Part shown: positions 1 through 7,130 of the stretch, one piece after another
Layout: the number at the start of each line of letters is the position of its first letter
How positions within the stretch are numbered: the first letter of the stretch is position 1
NCBI GenBank assembly: GCA_015069015.1
Contig: SVJK01000016.1
Span: forward strand, 1-36,024
DNA length: 36,024 nt
Direction: 5' to 3'
From: Oscillospiraceae bacterium
Lineage (GTDB): Bacteria > Bacillota > Clostridia > UMGS1810
The notes under the pieces: generated by a model
The model's input: the letters and a program-made list of their open reading frames with translations, nothing else
Databases searched by the model: none
Told to the model about the DNA's origin: nothing
Translations under genes and position numbers: made by a program

Positions 1-299
1 ACATAACAGAGGTTATGAATCCTACTCCCATTGATAAAAAATTTGAGGCATTTGGCTGGAATGTTCTTGTTATTGATGCACATAACTATGACGAAATAAA
101 AAATGCCATAAAGACAGCAAAAGAAACAAAAGGCAAACCCACAGTTATAGTTGCAAAAAGTATAAAAGGAAAAGGCGTTTCCTACATGGAGAATAATGCC
201 GCATGGCACGGAAATGCTCCTAAAGAAGCAGATTACATAATTGCAATTAATGAAATTGATGCAAAAATAAAAGAACTGGAGGCAAAAGTAAATGGCTGA
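1..299 (+). CDS. Transketolase, N-terminal subunit (3' end only)
   Basis: This is the last ~99 codons of the thiamine-diphosphate-binding half of a split transketolase. The gene runs off the left edge: the frame stays open to base 3 (I-T-E-V ahead of the first visible Met at 15), so that Met is internal. The segment after it, reading D-K-K-F-E-A-F-G-W-N-V, matches the conserved end of the ThDP domain of transketolases. With the C-terminal subunit it would move two-carbon ketol units between sugar phosphates in the non-oxidative pentose phosphate pathway, in the cytosol. Its stop overlaps the next start by 8 bases, which implies translational coupling of the two subunits. Split transketolases are common in Clostridia. 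The family call is secure; the start lies outside the window. Confidence 0.9.
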   Translation, partial: ITEVMNPTPIDKKFEAFGWNVLVIDAHNYDEIKNAIKTAKETKGKPTVIVAKSIKGKGVSYMENNAAWHGNAPKEADYIIAINEIDAKIKELEAKVNG

Positions 300-1236
300 T
301 GTAAAGAAAATCGCAACCAGAGAATCATATGGTAATGCTCTTGCAGAACTTGGTGAAAAATATGATATCATAGTGCTTGATGCCGACCTTTCAAAATCGA
401 CAAAAACAGAGGTTTTCAAAAAGAAATTTCCGGAAAGATTCATAAATATGGGAATTGCGGAAGCAAATATGATGAGTACTGCGGCAGGTCTTGCGTCATG
501 TGGAAAAACCGTATTTGCAAGTTCATTTGCAATGTTTGCCGCAGGAAGAGCATTTGAACAGATAAGAAACTCTATTTGTTATCCCTGTCTCAATGTAAAA
601 ATCGGCGCAACTCATGCCGGTATCTCTGTTGGTGAAGACGGTGCAACTCACCAGTGTCTTGAAGATATATCACTTATGAGAACTCTTCCTAATATGGTTG
701 TTATTAACCCGGCAGATGACATAGAAGCCAAAGCGGCTGTTGAAGCAGCTGTAAAACATAATGGACCCGTATATTTGAGATTTGGAAGACTTAGTGTACC
801 TGTACTTTTTGATGATTCCTACAAATTTGAAATCGGAAAAGGGGTTATGCTTAAGGAAGGAACCGACGTAACACTTGTTGCAACAGGTCTTTTGGTCGAA
901 ACGGCGCTCAAAGCTTCTGAAATTCTTACAAATGAAGGTATAAGTGCAAGAGTAATTAATATTGCAACAATAAAACCAATAGACAGGGAAATAATTGCAA
1001 AAGCAGCAATGGAAACAGGAGCTCTTGTTTCATGTGAAGAACACAATATAATCGGAGGTCTTGGAAGTGCTGTTGCAGAAGTGCTTTGCGAAACATCTCC
1101 TGCACCTCTTATGAGAGTCGGAACACAGGATGTGTTTGGTAAATCCGGTAAACCCGATAAACTCTTTGAAGACTACGGTCTTACTGCTGAGGCAATTGTT
1201 GAATCGGCAAAAAAAGCAATATCTTTAAAAAAATAA
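292..1236 (+). CDS. Transketolase, C-terminal subunit
   Basis: A 314-residue protein equivalent to the pyrimidine-binding and C-terminal domains of a full transketolase. Visible marks are the N-M-G-I-A-E-A-N segment near residue 59, which carries the glutamate that activates the ThDP pyrimidine ring. The phosphate/substrate loop G-E-D-G-A-T-H-Q follows near residue 110. The C-terminal domain (about residues 190-310) contains E-E-H-N-I-I-G-G-L-G-S. The length is normal for the stand-alone C subunit. It overlaps the N subunit by 8 bases and the two must form one active enzyme. A membrane-protein gene follows after 33 bases and may be cotranscribed. A 1-deoxyxylulose-5-phosphate synthase half is the only near alternative, but the split organisation favours transketolase. 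Confidence 0.93.
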   Translation: MADVKKIATRESYGNALAELGEKYDIIVLDADLSKSTKTEVFKKKFPERFINMGIAEANMMSTAAGLASCGKTVFASSFAMFAAGRAFEQIRNSICYPCLNVKIGATHAGISVGEDGATHQCLEDISLMRTLPNMVVINPADDIEAKAAVEAAVKHNGPVYLRFGRLSVPVLFDDSYKFEIGKGVMLKEGTDVTLVATGLLVETALKASEILTNEGISARVINIATIKPIDREIIAKAAMETGALVSCEEHNIIGGLGSAVAEVLCETSPAPLMRVGTQDVFGKSGKPDKLFEDYGLTAEAIVESAKKAISLKK

Positions 1237-1269
1237 TACATATACATCATCGAAAAAGGAGTGAGCCGG

Positions 1270-2010
1270 ATGCACGAGAGCAATTGGAAAAAATTGAATA
1301 AACGCAAAAAAATATTTTCCCTATTCTCAATTATAATTGCAGTCTGTCTTGCTCTTTTTCTCACATATTATGTAGGAATACGTTTTATGCGTATCGCTTC
1401 GTCGGGAGTTGAGTTCAGAGGTTTTATACAAAGCTATGGATTTTATGGCATATTTGTTGCTGTCGGAATTCAGTTTTTGCAGGTTTTTATAGCATTGATA
1501 CCCGGTGAAGTTATTGAGATAGGTATGGGATTTGCGTACGGATGGCTTTGGGGCACACTTTTGTGTCTTCTCGGTGTTGGTATGGCATCATTCTTTATAT
1601 TTGCGTTTGTAAAGAAATTTGGAATTAAATTTGTCGGGCTGTTTGTGTCGATTGACAAGATAAATGAGCTGAAATTCATAAATAGCGAAAAGAAGCTGAA
1701 AAGATTCACTTTTGTTTTGTATCTGTTGCCCGGAACTCCAAAAGATCTTTTGACATATTTTCTTGGGTTGACAAATCTAAGCGTCAGGGATTTTCTCACC
1801 ATCACTCTGTTTGCACGTATTCCATCGATTGTTTCATCGGTTGTGGGCGGAGAGCTTATTGGCAACAGAGAATATTTTAAGGCAATAGTGCTATTTATCA
1901 TAACAGCTGCCATAAGTTTGATAGGTCTGAAGATATACAAAACAATTACTGAAAAAATAAAAAGTAAATCCAAGGCGAAAAAAGGGATTGCCGATGAAAC
2001 GGCTGTTTAA
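1270..2010 (+). CDS. TVP38/TMEM64 (VTT/DedA-like) membrane protein
   Basis: A 246-residue polytopic membrane protein. After a short basic N-terminus there is a hydrophobic helix (about residues 15-40). Next comes the VTT-type core with the P-G-E-V-I-E-I-G-M-G-F-A-Y-G segment and a later L-P-G-T-P-K-D-L-L-T-Y-F-L-G-L loop, both typical of the TVP38/SNARE-associated family. The tail is Lys-rich and cytosolic. Relatives are linked to lipid scrambling or membrane homeostasis, but the substrate here is unknown. The ATG at 1270 is chosen over the in-frame GTG at 1261, because AAAGGAG (about 1255-1261) runs into the GTG but sits 8 bases before the ATG. It lies between transketolase and rex with gaps of 33-34 bases, suggesting one transcription unit. 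Confidence 0.85.
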   Translation: MHESNWKKLNKRKKIFSLFSIIIAVCLALFLTYYVGIRFMRIASSGVEFRGFIQSYGFYGIFVAVGIQFLQVFIALIPGEVIEIGMGFAYGWLWGTLLCLLGVGMASFFIFAFVKKFGIKFVGLFVSIDKINELKFINSEKKLKRFTFVLYLLPGTPKDLLTYFLGLTNLSVRDFLTITLFARIPSIVSSVVGGELIGNREYFKAIVLFIITAAISLIGLKIYKTITEKIKSKSKAKKGIADETAV

Positions 2011-2044
2011 AAAACGATAGAGAATAAGAAAGAGGGCAGTATAT

Positions 2045-2683
2045 ATGACAAACAGACAAGTACCACTGGTGGTCATTAAGAGACTTCCAAGATATCACAG
2101 ATATCTGGGTGAACTTCTTGATAATAGAATATATAGGGTTTCATCAACTGAACTAAGTGAAAAAATGGGAGTAACTGCTTCTCAGATACGTCAGGATCTT
2201 AACTATTTCGGCGGTTTTGGTCAGCAGGGGTATGGATATAATGTTCAGATGCTTTATGATGCCATAACTGCACTTTTGGGACTTAATAAAGGATATAAAA
2301 CTGTTATAATAGGTGCCGGTAACCTTGGTAGGGCACTTGCAAACTATGCCGGATTTTCCAAAAGAGGATTTAGTCTTATAGGTATTTTTGATACCAATCC
2401 TGCTTTGATAGGAAAGGAAGTTTCAGGTCAGATAATAAAGCATTATGACGATGCAAAGGATTTCATAAAGGCAGAAAAACCGGATATTGCAATTCTTGCC
2501 GTTCCAAAGGTGACAGTTAACAGAGTCGCTGAGGATATGGTATCTTATGGCATAAAGGCTCTCTGGAATTTTGCACATGTTGATCTTGATCTTCCCGGCG
2601 ATGTAATAATAGAAAATGTACATCTTAGTGACTCTTTGATGACACTTTCATATCGTATGTCAGAGTTTGGTGAAAGAAAATGA
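2045..2683 (+). CDS. rex: Redox-sensing transcriptional repressor Rex
   Basis: A 212-residue regulator of usual Rex length. The N-terminal ~80 residues form a winged helix, with conserved V-S-S-T-E-L-S-E-K-M-G-V-T-A-S-Q-I-R and D-L-N-Y-F-G-G-F-G segments. The Rossmann domain follows with the dinucleotide signature G-A-G-N-L-G near residue 97 and a conserved F-D acidic step. Rex dimers read the NADH/NAD+ ratio and repress fermentation and electron-transfer genes when NAD+ is high. A clear TTGTTAA-type Rex palindrome was not found anywhere in this window, so its local targets are unknown. The stop overlaps the start of the next gene by 4 bases (ATGA), tying a P-loop/Asp23 protein to Rex. Confidence 0.95.
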   Translation: MTNRQVPLVVIKRLPRYHRYLGELLDNRIYRVSSTELSEKMGVTASQIRQDLNYFGGFGQQGYGYNVQMLYDAITALLGLNKGYKTVIIGAGNLGRALANYAGFSKRGFSLIGIFDTNPALIGKEVSGQIIKHYDDAKDFIKAEKPDIAILAVPKVTVNRVAEDMVSYGIKALWNFAHVDLDLPGDVIIENVHLSDSLMTLSYRMSEFGERK

Positions 2684-3495
2684 GAACAGTCGGTTTTTCA
2701 GGGAAAAGCGGAACAGGAAAAAGTTTCAAAGCCCTTTCAGTTGCTTTGGATAATGGTATAAAATTGATAGTTGATGACGGACTTCTGATATGTGACGGAA
2801 AAGTACTTGCCGGAAAATCCGCAAAAAAGGAAAAGAATAAATACGCATCAGTTCTGAGAGCAATATTCAACGATGATGAACATACCAATCAGGTGAAAAT
2901 GGCAATAAAAGAATCTGGAGCTGATTCCATACTAATTCTTGGAACGAGCGAAAAAATGGTTAATCTTATTGCTGAAAAACTTGGAGTTTCGCCTGTAGAT
3001 AAACATATTCACATTGAAGATGTAGCAACAACTCAGGAAATCAAAATTGCAAATAATATGAGAACAAGATACGGAAAACATGTTATACCTGTTCCTGCAC
3101 TTGAAATCAAACGTACCTTTTCGGGATACCTTCTTGACCCTATAACATCAATAAAAAAACTTGCAGACGGACTTTTTGATAAGAATTCGTCTGAACGAAC
3201 AATTATCAGACCAACCTACGGATATATGGGTGATTTTGAGATAACTGAAAAAGTGCTTTGTCAGATTGCACAGTATGAAGCATCAATTGTTGATGGAGTT
3301 GTATCTGTGGATAAGGTCGTATACTATCAGAATAATCTAAAAAATGAATTCAGGATAGATGTGACTCTCAAATATGGATATAACTTTAAAAATGTATGCT
3401 CATCCATTCAAACCCGAATTGCAGAATCGATTGACCATATGGCAGCCATATATATTGATTCGGTTGATGTATGTGTCGTAAAAGTAAAAGTATAA
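2680..3495 (+). CDS. HprK-like P-loop protein fused to an Asp23/Gls24 domain
   Basis: A 271-residue two-domain protein of unknown role. Residues 1-20 hold a Walker A loop, G-K-S-G-T-G-K-S (8-15). This is followed by I-K-L-I-V-D-D (27-33), the same order and spacing as the HPr kinase/phosphorylase P-loop and its Asp-Asp. The middle has a conserved-looking stretch, G-K-H-V-I-P-V-P near residue 130. Residues ~183-271 resemble an Asp23/Gls24 (DUF322) domain, with G-D-F-E-I, an I-A-Q-Y-E-A helix, G-V-V-S-V, the Y-G-Y-N strand and I-Q-T-R-I. There are no membrane segments. It overlaps rex by 4 bases and ends before a strong terminator. The enzyme activity is not known: it could bind or hydrolyse ATP/GTP, or phosphorylate a partner. 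The domain calls are moderately sure. Confidence 0.75.
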   Translation: MRTVGFSGKSGTGKSFKALSVALDNGIKLIVDDGLLICDGKVLAGKSAKKEKNKYASVLRAIFNDDEHTNQVKMAIKESGADSILILGTSEKMVNLIAEKLGVSPVDKHIHIEDVATTQEIKIANNMRTRYGKHVIPVPALEIKRTFSGYLLDPITSIKKLADGLFDKNSSERTIIRPTYGYMGDFEITEKVLCQIAQYEASIVDGVVSVDKVVYYQNNLKNEFRIDVTLKYGYNFKNVCSSIQTRIAESIDHMAAIYIDSVDVCVVKVKV

Positions 3496-3500
3496 GAGTG

Positions 3501-3546
3501 AAAAAGATGTATGATAAGAGAATATGAACTTGTCATACATCTTTTT
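3501..3546 (+). terminator. Terminator of the transketolase-rex-Asp23 operon
   Basis: An 18-bp near-perfect stem (3501-3518 with 3529-3546, one G-T wobble) closes on a 10-base loop. Its 3' arm ends in a T6 run. It lies 6 bases after the stop of the P-loop/Asp23 gene. Confidence 0.85.
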
Positions 3547-3619
3547 TGCTGTATAGGAAATTACGCAGAATTTAGTTCGCGAGACAAGATGTATATCAAA
3601 TTACGCCCGCGACTTGGGT

Positions 3620-3640
3620 GCAGGCTCAGCCTGCTTTTTT
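3620..3640 (+). terminator. Second, GC-rich hairpin with T6 tail
   Basis: GCAGGC (3620-3625), a TCA loop and GCCTGC (3629-3634) are followed directly by T6 (3635-3640). It is a textbook intrinsic terminator, yet it stands ~75 bases after another terminator with no gene between. It could end an unannotated small RNA starting at ~3550-3600, or be a second failsafe. Confidence 0.7.
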
Positions 3641-3791
3641 GATGAAAAACATATTGGTTTTGGTTGGCAGTATTAAACCTTATTTTGATTATTTTAATTT
3701 GAAAATGTTTCAAAAAAATCGATAATTATCCTCGAAATTCAGAAAATTTGACGAAATTTTGAAATTTTAGCCTTTGAAACTTGCAAAAGTG
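3641..3791. other. AT-rich spacer without recognised features
   Basis: Between the second terminator and the gdhA promoter there is ~150 bases of AT-rich sequence with A and T tracts. No open frame of note, no clear operator palindrome and no RNA gene was seen. Confidence 0.5.
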
Positions 3792-3820
3792 TTGACTCAG
3801 TAACCTGTTGGTGCTATAAT
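3792..3820 (+). promoter_or_regulatory. Sigma-A promoter of gdhA
   Basis: TTGACT (-35, 3792-3797), a 17-base spacer and TATAAT (-10, 3815-3820), with TGC just before the -10 (extended -10 form). Transcription would start near 3827 and leave a leader of about 150 bases before gdhA. Confidence 0.88.
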
Positions 3821-3826
3821 GAATAT

Positions 3827-3978
3827 TATATTTTTTGTATGGCAGATTTTCTAATTTATCTATTTCAGAAGATGCAGCTGTTTATGTTTCAACTGCACCA
3901 TAGCCTGTCGGAATAATTCCCGTGGGTTAAAGTTGCAAATTCTGTTGTACCATTCCTAATTTCTGAGGAGGATAAAAA
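3827..3978 (+). promoter_or_regulatory. gdhA 5' leader with possible alternative stems
   Basis: The leader can form TGCAG/CTGCA (3873-3877 with 3893-3897) and a small GGAAT/ATTCC hairpin (3910-3919 region). It can also pair CAACT (3890-3894) with AGTTG (3931-3935), which excludes the first stem. No T-box, glnA-motif or other known riboswitch signature was recognised. There is no T-run terminator. It ends in the strong site GAGGAGG just before the ATG. Confidence 0.35.
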
Positions 3979-5334
3979 ATGAGTATTAAAAATGCATATC
4001 TTGCAAAAGTAATGGATGATGTTGTAAAACGTCATCCGGGAGAAAAGGAATTTCATCAGGCAGTAAAAGAAGTTCTCGAATCTCTTGATCCCGTAATCGT
4101 AAGACATCCTGAATTTGAAGAAACAGGTCTCATTGACAGAATTGTAGAGCCTGAACGTCTTATCTGTTTCAGAGTATCATGGATTGATGATCAGGGCAAA
4201 GTTCAGGTTAACAGAGGTTTCAGAGTTCAGTTTAACTCTTGTATCGGACCATATAAGGGCGGTCTTCGTTTCCATCCTTCAGTTTATTCCGGTATCATAA
4301 AATTCCTTGGATTTGAACAGACATTCAAAAACAGTCTCACAGGTCTCCCCATTGGTGGAGGTAAAGGTGGTGCAGACTTTGACCCAAGAGGAAAGAGTGA
4401 TGCAGAGATTATGAGATTCTGTCAGGCATTTATGACAGAACTTTACAGATTCATCGGTCCCGACGTTGACGTACCTGCAGGAGATATAGGCTGCGGAACA
4501 AAAGAAATCGGATATCTTTTCGGTCAGTACAAAAGAATCAAAGCCTGCTGGAACAGCGGAGTTCTCACAGGTAAAGGTTATGAATATGGCGGATCTCATA
4601 TCAGACCTGAGGCAACAGGATTTGGAGCTACATACTATACATGTGAAGTTCTTGGACATTTTGGTGAAGAACTTAAAGGAAAGACAGTTGCAGTGTCAGG
4701 TTTCGGTAATGTTGCATGGGGTGTTGCAAAAAAAGTTGCAGAGCTTGGCGGTAAAGTTGTAACTCTTTCAGGTCCTGATGGTTACATCTATGATCCTGAC
4801 GGTGTAACAACAAGTGAAAAGATTGAATACATGCTGGAGATGAGAGCATCCGGTCGTGACCGTGTTCAGGATTATGCTGATAAGTTTGGCTGTGAATTCC
4901 ATCCCGGTGAAAAACCCTGGGGCGTAAAGGTAGACATCTGTATGCCTTGTGCAACTCAGAACGAGATAGATGTTAAAGAGGCAACAAAAATTATTGAAAA
5001 TGGTACAAAATACTACATTGAAGTAGCAAATATGCCTACAACTGCAGAGGCATCAGCAATTCTTAAAGAAAAAGGCGTTATTATTGCTCCTTCAAAAGCG
5101 GTTAATGCCGGAGGTGTTGCAGTATCTGCTCTTGAAATGGCTCAGAACTCAATGAGATATAGTTGGACTGCAGAAGAAGTTGATGAAAAACTTAAGGGCA
5201 TCATGGTAAACATTCATAATGTATCAATGGCAGCAGCAGAAGAATACGGTCTTGGATATGACCTTGTGGCAGGTGCTAACATTGCAGGATTTATGAAAGT
5301 TGCAAAGGCTATGCTTGCACACGGTATTATCTGA
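3979..5334 (+). CDS. gdhA: NADP-specific glutamate dehydrogenase
   Basis: A 451-residue hexameric-type glutamate dehydrogenase that makes glutamate from 2-oxoglutarate and ammonia in the cytosol. Length and motifs match the ~450-residue bacterial class: G-P-Y-K-G-G-L-R-F-H-P near residue 94, and L-P-I-G-G-G-K-G-G with the probable catalytic Lys at 129. P-A-G-D-I-G follows near residue 170 with the catalytic Asp. The nucleotide domain contains S-G-F-G-N-V-A-W-G, a GxGxxA-type loop, near residue 240. The start is fixed by GAGGAGG 9-10 bases upstream. It has its own promoter and terminator, so it is a single-gene unit. The long leader hints at post-initiation control. The call is secure; coenzyme specificity is inferred from subfamily resemblance. 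Confidence 0.96.
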   Translation: MSIKNAYLAKVMDDVVKRHPGEKEFHQAVKEVLESLDPVIVRHPEFEETGLIDRIVEPERLICFRVSWIDDQGKVQVNRGFRVQFNSCIGPYKGGLRFHPSVYSGIIKFLGFEQTFKNSLTGLPIGGGKGGADFDPRGKSDAEIMRFCQAFMTELYRFIGPDVDVPAGDIGCGTKEIGYLFGQYKRIKACWNSGVLTGKGYEYGGSHIRPEATGFGATYYTCEVLGHFGEELKGKTVAVSGFGNVAWGVAKKVAELGGKVVTLSGPDGYIYDPDGVTTSEKIEYMLEMRASGRDRVQDYADKFGCEFHPGEKPWGVKVDICMPCATQNEIDVKEATKIIENGTKYYIEVANMPTTAEASAILKEKGVIIAPSKAVNAGGVAVSALEMAQNSMRYSWTAEEVDEKLKGIMVNIHNVSMAAAEEYGLGYDLVAGANIAGFMKVAKAMLAHGII

Positions 5335-5358
5335 TTATATTATGTAAAAGCAAATAAT

Positions 5359-5402
5359 AAATGGTCTGTAAAATCTGATTGTGGATTTTACAGACCATTT
5401 TT
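5359..5402. terminator. Bidirectional terminator between gdhA and convergent genes
   Basis: A 17-bp perfect stem (5359-5375 with 5384-5400) contains GGTCTGTAAAATC. A-rich sequence lies on the left and T-rich on the right, so it can end gdhA (plus) and the small-protein operon (minus). Confidence 0.85.
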
Positions 5403-5409
5403 GTGTACA

Positions 5410-5712
5410 CTATAATAGTTCGCTTATAAGTATGAAACCGATAATAATTGGCATTAAAGGATCTTCACCGTCACCGTTTAATAAAAGGAAAATTAGCACG
5501 CCGATAAGAATCAAATCATCTGCCTCAAGGCCCGCAAGGAGAGATTTGTTTTTTTGTCCATATGCAGTTATTTCTGAGGATTCATTCTTTGAAACGTTAT
5601 TTGTTTCGTGATTGTCAGCATATGTATCACCCCTCGCATGGGGGACAAAAACTTCACCCGAATCATTTTCAGGGTTTACTCTGGCGTAACCGTCATAATA
5701 TCTCCGATACAA
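5410..5712 (-). CDS. Small unrecognised protein with hydrophobic C-terminus
   Basis: A 100-residue protein of unknown function. The first ~60 residues are polar and probably disordered (Tyr/Arg-rich start, then Asn/Asp/Ser/Glu). The end carries two hydrophobic stretches, residues ~66-79 (L-I-L-I-G-V-L-I-F-L-L-L) and ~85-100, separated by an acidic D-G-E-D turn. This suggests a membrane hairpin or peripheral attachment. The start is TTG at 5712, because AAGGA lies 9 bases upstream and the nearby ATG (5723) runs into a stop within nine codons. It is last of three minus-strand genes, 12 bases after the previous stop. I have a loose impression that such Asp-Asp/hydrophobic tails recur in small Clostridia proteins, but I cannot name the family. 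Confidence 0.65.
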   Translation of the reverse strand: MYRRYYDGYARVNPENDSGEVFVPHARGDTYADNHETNNVSKNESSEITAYGQKNKSLLAGLEADDLILIGVLIFLLLNGDGEDPLMPIIIGFILISELL

Positions 5713-5724
5713 AATAACACATCC

Positions 5725-6027
5725 TTATAAATCTTTGAAAACAGATGAAAGTTTGGTTAGTTTCAGCATTTTTATTGCTTTATCAATGTTGTCCGCCCTT
5801 GATTGTCTCATATATGGCTTTAGGGCAGACAGAAGATTAATTCTGTTGTCACCGGCGTAGTTAAGAGATGACACAGCATTTTTGACAGTTGTCTCAAAAT
5901 TATCATCAAGTCCGGTTTCTGATTTGCTTTCAGATTGCGAATTGGAGTTTAAAAGAGACGACACCATATCCATAGCACCGGGATTTGACATAATCTGTTT
6001 TAATTTTTCAACTAAATCATCAGACAT
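5725..6027 (-). CDS. Small helical protein of unknown function
   Basis: A 100-residue soluble, mostly helical protein. The N-terminus (V-E-K-L-K-Q-I-M-S-N-P) is followed by a Ser/Asn/Glu-rich linker (residues ~28-45). The C-terminal half, from ~60 on, has the orderly pattern N-R-I-N-L-L-S-A-L-K-P-Y-M then I-D-K-A-I-K-M-L-K-L. That half looks like a conserved domain I have seen in hypothetical Clostridia proteins but cannot name. The start is supported by AGGAGAGG 6 bases upstream. It lies 12 bases after the stop of the preceding gene and 12 bases before the next, so the three genes form a compact operon. No enzyme motif or membrane segment is visible. Confidence 0.7.
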   Translation of the reverse strand: MSDDLVEKLKQIMSNPGAMDMVSSLLNSNSQSESKSETGLDDNFETTVKNAVSSLNYAGDNRINLLSALKPYMRQSRADNIDKAIKMLKLTKLSSVFKDL

Positions 6028-6039
6028 TATAACCTCTCC

Positions 6040-6297
6040 TCACTTTAAAAATTTGTTTACTTTTTTCAGTATTGAAGGATTATTTTTCAAAAGCTCAAGG
6101 AGTTCTCTGTCAGACATTGCACCGAGTTTGTCAGCAAAGACGCCGAGTCCCATAGAACGCATTTTCGCCATTGCTTTTGATTTGTCAGTGTTTTTGATAA
6201 TTCTTTCTATATCTTCGTCACCAAGCGAAGATACTTTTGATGTATCATTATTCATATTTTTTAAAAGTTCTCTGATGATATCATCCGAGTTTTTCAT
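6040..6297 (-). CDS. Small helical protein of unknown function
   Basis: An 85-residue charged, helical protein and first gene of the minus-strand trio. Near its end it has D-R-E-L-L-E-L-L-K-N-N-P-S-I-L-K-K-V. An earlier in-frame ATG at 6318 would add seven residues but has no ribosome site. The ATG at 6297 has AGAAAGGA 10 bases upstream and is preferred. Like its neighbour it shows a helix-Asn-Pro-helix pattern, so the two may be distantly related or partners. The gene diverges from the polyvalent-protein fragment with only ~29 bases between the starts, leaving little room for two promoters. The function is not recognised. Confidence 0.65.
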   Translation of the reverse strand: MKNSDDIIRELLKNMNNDTSKVSSLGDEDIERIIKNTDKSKAMAKMRSMGLGVFADKLGAMSDRELLELLKNNPSILKKVNKFLK

Positions 6298-6326
6298 CCA
6301 TGCATCATCCTTTCTCATAGAATTAT

Positions 6327-7130
6327 ATGCATGCTTCAGAAAAAATGTGCATAATACAGACTCTTAATGAAATGCTTAAAAACAAGGAGCTTGACAGAAG
6401 AACAGCGCTTGCTATTAATAACCTTGGAAAAAGAATAGGTAAAACAGTTGTATTTGCTGAGGAACTGTATGATTCATATGGAAATATACAAAACAGTCAT
6501 GCAGGGATTGTTGAAAATCTTGAGGCTGTATATTCTAAACATCTTAAAGGCGATGCACAAATCGATGCTGATTTTATTGAAGAGGAATTTACTTCATCGG
6601 CGCTGTCTTATCTTTTCAGTGATGCAAAAAATGTGAAAAAATTTGCCCAGGAGAATTTTAACGGATTCCAAAGAGTTGTCGACAATGTTATCCATGTGTT
6701 TGAAAAGAATATTTCAATGTATGAGGGCAGAGACAAATCTGTTAGAGATATGTATGAGCCTATAATTGACAAGCTCAAAGAACAAAAAAAATCCATCATT
6801 CAAAGATATGATGATGGGATAAGTGGTAAGGTTGATAATGATATATATTCGGATTTGTATAAGCAGAGCATTGTTTCTTTGGCAAGCGGGGAAAAATTTG
6901 TGAAGGCATCTCGTCAGGTAATAAAAAGTGAATCCCCTGAAGATTGGGGAAATGATGTTATGAAATACATCAATAGAGAGATACGCAATGGAAAATATGT
7001 TTCTTTTACCGGTATGGATGGTCACAAGCTTTTTATTACAAGAGATACAGCCGGCAAAGCCCGTTTCAGAAACATAGTTGAGGAAAAACACAGAAAAAAA
7101 GAACATATACTGACGATGAATATGCTCTAA
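6327..7130 (+). CDS. Large polyvalent (LPD-type) protein, 5' part of a frameshifted gene
   Basis: 267 residues, mostly helical. Residues ~25-110 resemble, from memory, the degraded metallopeptidase-like region of phage/ICE polyvalent proteins (an L-G-K-R-I-G-K-T-V-V-F start, then a helical F-A-Q-E-N-F-N-G-F block). No HExxH is visible. Residues ~205-260 (D-V-M-K-Y-I-N-R-E-I-R-N-G-K, then R-D-T-A-G-K-A-R-F-R-N) match the start of a large-polyvalent-protein-associated domain that continues in the -1 frame after an A7 run at 7094-7100. In the zero frame it adds ten residues and stops at 7128-7130. No ribosome site precedes the ATG at 6327, so the true 5' end may be lost. It could be a pseudogene, a programmed frameshift or a sequencing error. 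Confidence 0.55.
   Translation: MHASEKMCIIQTLNEMLKNKELDRRTALAINNLGKRIGKTVVFAEELYDSYGNIQNSHAGIVENLEAVYSKHLKGDAQIDADFIEEEFTSSALSYLFSDAKNVKKFAQENFNGFQRVVDNVIHVFEKNISMYEGRDKSVRDMYEPIIDKLKEQKKSIIQRYDDGISGKVDNDIYSDLYKQSIVSLASGEKFVKASRQVIKSESPEDWGNDVMKYINREIRNGKYVSFTGMDGHKLFITRDTAGKARFRNIVEEKHRKKEHILTMNML

Noticed and set aside
819-1046. Minus-strand open frame inside the transketolase C subunit
   Set aside because: Antisense to a strongly conserved gene, with low-complexity Ser/Ile composition and no ribosome site.
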